From NCBI GenBank assembly GCA_021737275.1, contig JAIPEE010000023.1, forward strand, positions 1 through 62,610: a DNA stretch of 62,610 nt. Reading direction: 5' to 3'. Origin of the DNA: Desulfobacterales bacterium. GTDB taxonomy: Bacteria; Desulfobacterota; Desulfobacteria; Desulfobacterales; JAIPEE01. The position numbers and the translations under genes are program-made. Shown in pieces: positions 57,690-62,610 of this stretch. The notes beneath the pieces were generated by a model that saw only the letters and a program-made list of their open reading frames with translations, made no database searches and had not been told where the DNA came from. Each line of letters starts with the position of its first letter. The stretch's first letter is position 1.

Positions 57690-60191
57690 TTACTCACTGA
57701 GCGATTCCACCAGTGAACTTAAGGTGGTCTCCTGGCTTGACAACGCGCCCAGTGTTACTTCAAGGGCCGCGAATTTTGTGTTCAACCTGTTTTCCACAAG
57801 GGAAATACGGTATTCTTCCCGCTCAATTTTTTTGTCGGTATTGTCGATGATATCTGCGTAGTTTTCCATTAAAACCTGAAGCGGACCAGGGTCTTCTGAA
57901 GAATAGTCATTGGTGAGTGCTTCCATCTCCTGGTACATAAGCTCAGCGAAACCCACGATGCCGGTGCTGTCATTATTTACAAAAAAATTGCAGACATCTT
58001 CAAAATTAGTGCTCAATGCTTCACTAAGGATATCGTCATCAATTACCCAATGAGGTGTTGAAATTTCCCATGAATCGCCATTGCCATCTTCAAACTCGAC
58101 AGTAACATCTTCTGTTGAAATACCGAGTTGAGACAACAGGGTGTATTCGTTACCTAATTCTGAAAGACCGGCAACTGAAGAGGTCAGTATATCGTTTATT
58201 TTTTGTTCAATGATTTGGAAAGTATAGTTGCCGATCATTTTGCCGTTGTAGACTGAATCTCCAGATTCGAGATGGGCGGTCATTACAGCGATATAATCCA
58301 GAATATTATTGACGGCGTCGAGCATTTCCTGGATGTTGGTTGTAACTGCATTTATGTCATTGGAAATTGTAACAGTCACAGTTCCGGTATCTGCAAGTGA
58401 TATTGTAATACCATTGATTACATCCCCCACAACATTCGACGTACGTTGTAGATATTTTCCTTCTTCATCAGGAAAACCGTCGACAACCAGCATTGAATTC
58501 TGTGCACTTTGTGTTTCACTGAAACCGCTGTCGCCGGAATTATCACCATAAAAATTATCCAGCGTGTGGGTAATATTTTCAATTTTGAATGCAGCGCCTG
58601 TATCATTACCGGTAAGTTGCAAGTGATATGAGGTAGAAGAGCCACTGCCGTCATTAACGATACTTGCGTAAACACCCGGATTGTCATCATCATTGTTTAT
58701 GAATTCACACAGATCAGTTAATGTTGAATTTTCCGATATGGTCAGGGTTCTGGTAATGCCGCCATATATATAGGAGAAGGTCCCCTCAGAGGTATTTACA
58801 TATGAAGTGTCATCATCTGAAAAGCCATCGTGTGTTTCAATTTCTACCTGGGCAAGTCCACTGTCCTGGCTGTTTTGAATTGTCGTATTATATACGTTGA
58901 TTTTAAAGGTATTATCTGAAAAAAGTTCCTGATATTCGGATGTGTCAAAAGAGATGGAGAGTCCCTGGTAAATTTCAATACCGTCACCTGTTTCATAAGA
59001 CGCAGGAATGGTGGCGGTCCCTGAATTTCCTTCGGAATCTTCCCAGCTTATTTCAATTTCATCACTTCCTAATGTGCCGCTTGTCTGGATTTCAAAGGAA
59101 AAGGATTTGTTGGTACTACCTGAATAGTTTTCTGAAATAACAGGTGTAGCGGAGGTGCTATCCATATCAAGGGAAGTCGGGTCGCCGGTATTGGTGTAGA
59201 TGTTAACGTTAAACGTTTCCCCGTTAACAATATCTCCATCAGAAAAACTGAGCTTGATACCGTCTGAAACTATAATCGTATCTCCTGTTTCGTAGCCGCT
59301 GCCTATATCAAAAGCGCCGGTATTGCCGATGCCATCATCCCAGTTGATGATAAGAGAATCAGTCTGGCCGATTGTTCCATTTGAAGATGCAGTGAACGTA
59401 TAAGTTTTATTTTCTACCGATGTTGATATGCCACTTGATGTGACTGTGGCGCCGCTCCATTCACTTTCCACAGCATTGCTGATCAGGTTGGAATTGAAAT
59501 TCAAATTTAGAGGGTTTTCAGATATAGTGATCCTGTTATCGTCGCCCCCATCCATGGCTGTTAATATCAGCCGATAAGTGCCATCGACCGTATTTTCTTC
59601 AATTGAAGCCGTGACAACACTATTACTACCGTCATCATTCAGGTTATCAGCCGCATAATTTATGGCGGTTACAATTTCTTCAAGAGAGCTGGTTGCATCA
59701 AACTCCCCGTTATACGGGTCTGCCGGTGAGTCAGTATAGTCGACAGTAAAGTTGTTATTTCCAGCTGAAATTATAAGGTCCTGTGAAAAATTCGAACCCG
59801 CTATGGTGCCTACAGCTTCGGTATTCTCGCTGACTGGATTTGATGCAATAATGTGAGGGATCAAGCTGCCAACCTCAACCGTATGGGCGCCTGGCGCAGG
59901 GGAGCCGTAACTGGAAGTTGTAACAATGCCTTCATCACTTGAAACGACTGTAGTTTTATAAAAATCATCTTCGGAATTAATATCTCCTGCATATGAACTG
60001 AGTTGAAGAAGTTCACTTTCAAGACCGCCAATTACAGTGACTTTTTCTTCCCATTCGGCTTTCCATGATTCAAGGCTATTGATCGTATATCTTTCAACTT
60101 CTACCAGGTCATCAACTAAATCTGCCCAATTGGTATCTGACGTGATTCCTGAGTACTGGATAGTTCCTACTGAAGAAAGTGAAATAGCCAT
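57690..60191 (-). CDS. fliD: Flagellar filament cap FliD (hook-associated protein 2), enlarged
   Basis: An 833-residue filament cap. The FliD N-terminal domain (NWADLVDDLVEVERYTINSL, then coiled coil) and C-terminal FliD domain (EYRISLVENRLNTKFAALEV, LSSQETTLSSL) are intact. The middle carries two tandem beta domains of about 77 residues (259-335 and 360-436), making it nearly twice the usual length. I choose the ATG at 60191 with AAGGAG upstream and FliD-like start; the frame is open from 60236. Confidence 0.9.
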   Translation of the reverse strand: MAISLSSVGTIQYSGITSDTNWADLVDDLVEVERYTINSLESWKAEWEEKVTVIGGLESELLQLSSYAGDINSEDDFYKTTVVSSDEGIVTTSSYGSPAPGAHTVEVGSLIPHIIASNPVSENTEAVGTIAGSNFSQDLIISAGNNNFTVDYTDSPADPYNGEFDATSSLEEIVTAINYAADNLNDDGSNSVVTASIEENTVDGTYRLILTAMDGGDDNRITISENPLNLNFNSNLISNAVESEWSGATVTSSGISTSVENKTYTFTASSNGTIGQTDSLIINWDDGIGNTGAFDIGSGYETGDTIIVSDGIKLSFSDGDIVNGETFNVNIYTNTGDPTSLDMDSTSATPVISENYSGSTNKSFSFEIQTSGTLGSDEIEISWEDSEGNSGTATIPASYETGDGIEIYQGLSISFDTSEYQELFSDNTFKINVYNTTIQNSQDSGLAQVEIETHDGFSDDDTSYVNTSEGTFSYIYGGITRTLTISENSTLTDLCEFINNDDDNPGVYASIVNDGSGSSTSYHLQLTGNDTGAAFKIENITHTLDNFYGDNSGDSGFSETQSAQNSMLVVDGFPDEEGKYLQRTSNVVGDVINGITISLADTGTVTVTISNDINAVTTNIQEMLDAVNNILDYIAVMTAHLESGDSVYNGKMIGNYTFQIIEQKINDILTSSVAGLSELGNEYTLLSQLGISTEDVTVEFEDGNGDSWEISTPHWVIDDDILSEALSTNFEDVCNFFVNNDSTGIVGFAELMYQEMEALTNDYSSEDPGPLQVLMENYADIIDNTDKKIEREEYRISLVENRLNTKFAALEVTLGALSSQETTLSSLVESLSE

Positions 60192-60617
60192 GTTTACTCC
60201 TTGCCTGTTATGTGTTTGATCAAACTTTGGATGCAACTATTCCGCGAGCACTTATTCTATCGTTTTGGTGTTTTTCAATGAAAAAAATTCAGAAATAAGT
60301 AAAACGATCGAGTTTAAAATAGTAGTCGGGTAAAAAAATAAAAAGTTACAATTAAAAAAATAAAAGGAGAAAAAACTTGGAAGGCCCGAATGGCTTACGT
60401 TCGTGATGGAAGGCGAAAATAAAATTAAAATAATGTAACCAAAATAGATAAAATACGACTACAATAATCAAAGGCCTTCAGGTAAAAAAACTTAATAATA
60501 GTGCTATCAATACTGCAAGAATAATTAATAATGAATATTAGTTTTATACTGGGAATTATCCATAAGGATGAATCGAATTTAATAAGATTAACCTTCTTTA
60601 TATTTGCGGGGTATAAT
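60192..60617. other. Divergent intergenic region between fliD and the orphan gene
   Basis: A/T-rich, about 425 bases. I found no sigma-28 (TAAA-N15-GCCGATAA) or sigma-54 (GG-N10-GC) promoter that I would trust upstream of fliD. No RNA gene was recognised. Confidence 0.35.
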
Positions 60618-61007
60618 ATGCATAAAGTTGTTGCAATGAAAATTGAGACTGAAGATATACCGGAAATTCCCGGAAAAATAATCCGCCCTGATCTGGAAAG
60701 ATTGTATTACATGATCAGAAAACGTATAGAATTAAGGAGTGAGCAGGAGATTGATGTTAGGCCGATCATAATTAACTACATTGAAATTCAACAGAATATT
60801 GTTGAAGAACATATCAGAACAAAAAATGTAATTTTGCTTCAATTGATAAAAGAGTTAAATGTTCGTCAGTTAGCAGCTGAACAACTTTTATGTCCTCTTT
60901 TAACACGTAAACAAATGATTGCTTACCAGAAAATTAATTTTGAAATAATTGAACTGACAATTGAGATGTTCAGAGAATTAAAAAGATCTTTTGACGCGGG
61001 AGTGTAG
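60618..61007 (+). CDS. Small helical protein of unknown function, 3' end at an IS256 remnant
   Basis: A 129-residue, mostly helical, charged protein (PDLERLYYMIRKRIELRSEQ, IIELTIEMFRELKRSF). I do not recognise a family. I choose the ATG at 60618 (GCGGGG upstream); the frame extends to 60531, but that N-terminal part is poorly protein-like. Its last codons and stop are supplied by the IS256-type left end at 61002, so the native C-terminus may be lost. Proximity to fliD hints at a motility role, without other support. Confidence 0.45.
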   Translation: MHKVVAMKIETEDIPEIPGKIIRPDLERLYYMIRKRIELRSEQEIDVRPIIINYIEIQQNIVEEHIRTKNVILLQLIKELNVRQLAAEQLLCPLLTRKQMIAYQKINFEIIELTIEMFRELKRSFDAGV

Positions 61008-61400
61008 AAAATTCTGTTTAAATGGTTTGAGATAGGATATTAAACAAACCATTTTACAGGAGGACTGCACATGGCGATCAGAGACGAACTACTGGATGAA
61101 CTTCTCAAGGGATACAAAAACCCTGAGGACATGTTTGGCAAGAATGGAATAATCAAGGAACTCACCAAGCGCCTCGTAGATAAGGCAATGGATGCTTAGC
61201 TTACCCATCAACTTGGCTACGAAAGAAAAAGAGGCCCAACAGCGCCTTACTGAATTTTCTGAAAAGAGGGATCTCCAATATCCGACCATTTCAAAATCCT
61301 GGCAGACGAACTGGAATCGTGTCATTCCCTTTTTTGCCTATCTTGAAGAAATCAGGAAAATTATTTACACGACGAATGCTATCGAATCACTGAACAACAT
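61002..61400 (+). mobile_element. IS256-family element, internally deleted and disrupted
   Basis: The left end (61002-61023) is like that at 3201. A transposase start at 61071 (MAIRDELLDELLKGYKNPED) runs 42 codons to a TAG at 61197-61199 where the family has a Glu (AMDA-LTHQLGYE). The sequence then jumps to the late catalytic region (EAQQRLTEFSEKRDLQYP, VIPFFAYLEEIRKIIYTTNA, IESLNN), so roughly half the protein is gone. An IS200-type element interrupts it after IESLNN. No right end was found. Confidence 0.8.
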
Positions 61401-61402
61401 TT

Positions 61403-61447
61403 GTTTCTCCTTGGTTGAGTTGCTCCACAACTTAACCAAGAAGAAAC
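61403..61447 (+). other. IS200-type left-end hairpin covering the tnpA ribosome binding site
   Basis: A near-continuous 20-base stem (GTTTCTCCTTGGTTGAGTTG with its imperfect complement at 61428-61447) ends three bases before the tnpA ATG at 61450. IS200/IS605 elements carry such subterminal hairpins for strand recognition, and some sequester the tnpA ribosome binding site. Confidence 0.65.
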
Positions 61448-61449
61448 AA

Positions 61450-61856
61450 ATGAGTCGATTTCATAAATTATCACAAACGGTTTGGCATTGATAGTACCAT
61501 ATTGTCTGGACACCTAAATATAGATTTCGGATTATTAAAGGAGGCATCGCAGAAGAGATTGAAGAATGTATCAGAACGTTTTCCTCACAACAAAAGTGTG
61601 AAATCATAGAATTGAATGTCCAGGCTTATCATGAACACTTGTTAGTGCTCATACCGCCCAAAGTTTCAGTATCGAAATTTATGGGAATAGTAAAAGGTCG
61701 AACAGCTATTCGTGTTTTAAATAAATTTCGTAAGTTACGCAAACAGTCCTATTGGGGTAACCGTTTTAGGCCAGAGGATATTGTGTTGATACAGTAGGGC
61801 TGGATACTGAAATGATACGAAAATATGTAAAATACCAAGAAGGTCGAGAAACGTAA
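61450..61856 (+). pseudogene. IS200/IS605-type TnpA (Y1 transposase), broken
   Basis: The frame starts MSRFHKLSQTVWH and meets two adjacent stops (TGA TAG) where the family reads Cys-Gln. It resumes as YHIVWTPKYRF, then KCEIIELNVQ, and HEHLLVLIPPK where the HUH motif should be (family HVH). A frameshift near 61770 moves RGYCVDTVGLD and the catalytic-Tyr segment IRKYVKYQ into another frame, ending at 61856. It cannot make an active protein. Confidence 0.85.
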
Positions 61857-62528
61857 GTTGTTAAAATAACGTACAAACTTGTTACAAAGGGGCAACTCAA
61901 CCTTTTCCTCCTATGGGGGCGAAGGCATTTTTATCCCCTTTTAGGGGTTAAGCCAAAGCCGGCCCCTCTGGGATCGGATTTTTACTCCAAATTTAAATCA
62001 AAAGCATTGAAAATTTTAAGACTGAACCTAAAGGCTCCCTTCAAGTCACGAGCGACGCGTTAAGGTAAAATGCTGATTTTTTAAATTATATCTCCCTGTG
62101 GTTAAAACTTTAAATACCCAGGATTCAAACAGAAATCTAAAATTCAGAGATCGGCGCCATATTTTGAATTGGAAATAGTTTTATAATTACAAGATGTGAA
62201 TTTACATACACAAAATATTTAAAATTTATATTGATATATATGCAATTATAGTTTATTTTAATGATCAAATACAAAGCTAAGCTGTTTAATTTTTCTATAA
62301 CTGATCTGGTGTAACTAAAAATTGTAGATAAAAGAAGTTTTTGGAAGATTGCTCAAATGTCGCCTATAAAGATTTATGAAGAGAAATAATATTGATTCAG
62401 GAGAAAAAGATGAAAAGAAAAAAAGGTCAAGCAGTCCCCTTGAAGGTTTTTGTTTTAGTCTAACATAAAAGCCCTGACCCTGAGGGCCAGGTCAGAGTGC
62501 AGAGGCTTTGCCCTCTGTACGACTCAAT
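61857..62528. other. Non-coding region with IS200 right-end hairpins
   Basis: 61880-61990 contains hairpins (TCCCCTTTTAGGGG, and GCCGGCCCC with GGGATCGG nearby) expected of an IS200 right end. 62474-62495 (CTGACC/GGTCAG) and 62500-62517 (CAGAGG/CCTCTG) form two further hairpins just before the next IS200 left end. The rest is A/T-rich with no supported gene. Confidence 0.5.
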
Positions 62529-62610
62529 GTTACTCAATGGAATAGTTGTCCCCACAACATAAAGCCAAGGAGTAACAAATGAGTCGATTTCAAAAATTAA
62601 CACAAACCAT
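62529..62610 (+). mobile_element. Second IS200/IS605-type element, left end and start of tnpA (cut by window)
   Basis: GTTACTC (62529-62535) pairs with GAGTAAC (62570-62576), with GTTGT/ACAAC inside, the same left-end hairpin plan as at 61403. The ATG at 62579 opens MSRFQKLTQT, the canonical TnpA start, up to the window edge. Whether the rest is intact cannot be seen. Confidence 0.75.

Noticed and set aside
57492-60330. Sigma-54 or sigma-28 promoters upstream of fliD and flgD
   Set aside because: TTGGCA near 57671 lacks a matching -12 element, and no TAAA/GCCGATAA pair is present; any call would be guesswork.
3201-61079. The 58-kb block between the two IS256-type ends as one composite transposon
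   Set aside because: The block contains core genes (recA, alaS, rpoN, gapA), both copies are defunct, and the shared sequence is only about 78 bp.
62410-62463. 17-codon frame (MKRKKGQAVPLKVF...) with AGGAG upstream near the right edge
   Set aside because: Too short to support as a gene and lies in IS-rich non-coding DNA.
1-62610. CRISPR array, retron or group II intron
   Set aside because: No regularly spaced direct repeats, cas genes or reverse-transcriptase motifs are seen on either strand.

Overview
The window looks like chromosome from an anaerobic deltaproteobacterium of the Desulfobacterota, most likely a Desulfobacteraceae-like sulfate reducer. This is inferred from gene content and order: a kdsA-kdsC-lptCAB-rpoN-hpf-ptsN-rapZ-EIIA(Man) cluster, a DUF39 homocysteine-biosynthesis protein, a ferredoxin-nitroreductase fusion, class III CoA-transferase and ABC-F genes. 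No rRNA or taxonomic marker search was possible.

Layout. (1) 1-2.8 kb: a 5'-truncated ureohydrolase, then an Old Yellow Enzyme/metallo-beta-lactamase-fold gene pair. (2) 2.9-9.27 kb: accessory DNA. It holds an insertion-sequence graveyard (IS481-like head, an internally deleted IS256-type remnant, a broken IS3 element) that truncates a tyrosine recombinase. Next comes a 4.4-kb cassette bounded by a 21-bp direct repeat of the 3' end of tRNA-Leu(GAG). The cassette carries an AbiEi/AbiEii toxin-antitoxin pair and, divergently, a large TOTE-type primase-helicase, and has no integrase of its own. (3) 9.2-18.9 kb, minus strand: tRNA-Leu, secG, tpiA, gapA, then the nitrogen-PTS/sigma-54/LPS-export/Kdo cluster. 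(4) 19.1-26.0 kb, plus strand: M23 peptidase, DUF39 protein, thpR, recA, alaS. A 145-bp inverted-repeat element follows. (5) 26.2-32.0 kb, minus strand: orphan peptide-type binding protein, DapB-like reductase, ABC-F ATPase, PHP phosphatase, small DUF6951-like protein. (6) 32.5-35.3 kb: sodium:solute symporter and Mrp-type ATPase. (7) 35.5-38.6 kb: a tight unexplained operon of RibD_C reductase, PP-loop ATPase, family-2 glycosyltransferase and FolE2. (8) 38.6-46.9 kb: HutC repressor facing a complete histidine-to-glutamate operon (hutU, ftcD, hutI, fchA-type cyclodeaminase, hutH) with visible TTGTATATACAA operators, then a ferredoxin-nitroreductase. (9) 47.3-50.8 kb: CoA-transferase, and an ECF sigma/short membrane protein/Spy-CnrX-like sensor set. 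(10) 51.1-60.2 kb, minus strand: flagellar fliD-flgD-flgE-flgK-flgL. (11) 60.6-62.6 kb: a small orphan protein cut by an IS256 remnant, which an IS200-type element has invaded; a second IS200 copy begins at the window edge.

How the genes work together. The minus-strand cluster couples Kdo synthesis and LPS transport to sigma-54 and PTS regulation. The hut operon feeds one-carbon units into tetrahydrofolate, and a pterin-forming cyclohydrolase (FolE2) lies next to it. The likeliest under-described items are the tRNA-Leu defence cassette, the RibD_C/PP-loop/GT2/FolE2 operon, the CnrYXH-like sigma set, and a beta domain shared by FliD (two tandem copies) and FlgK.
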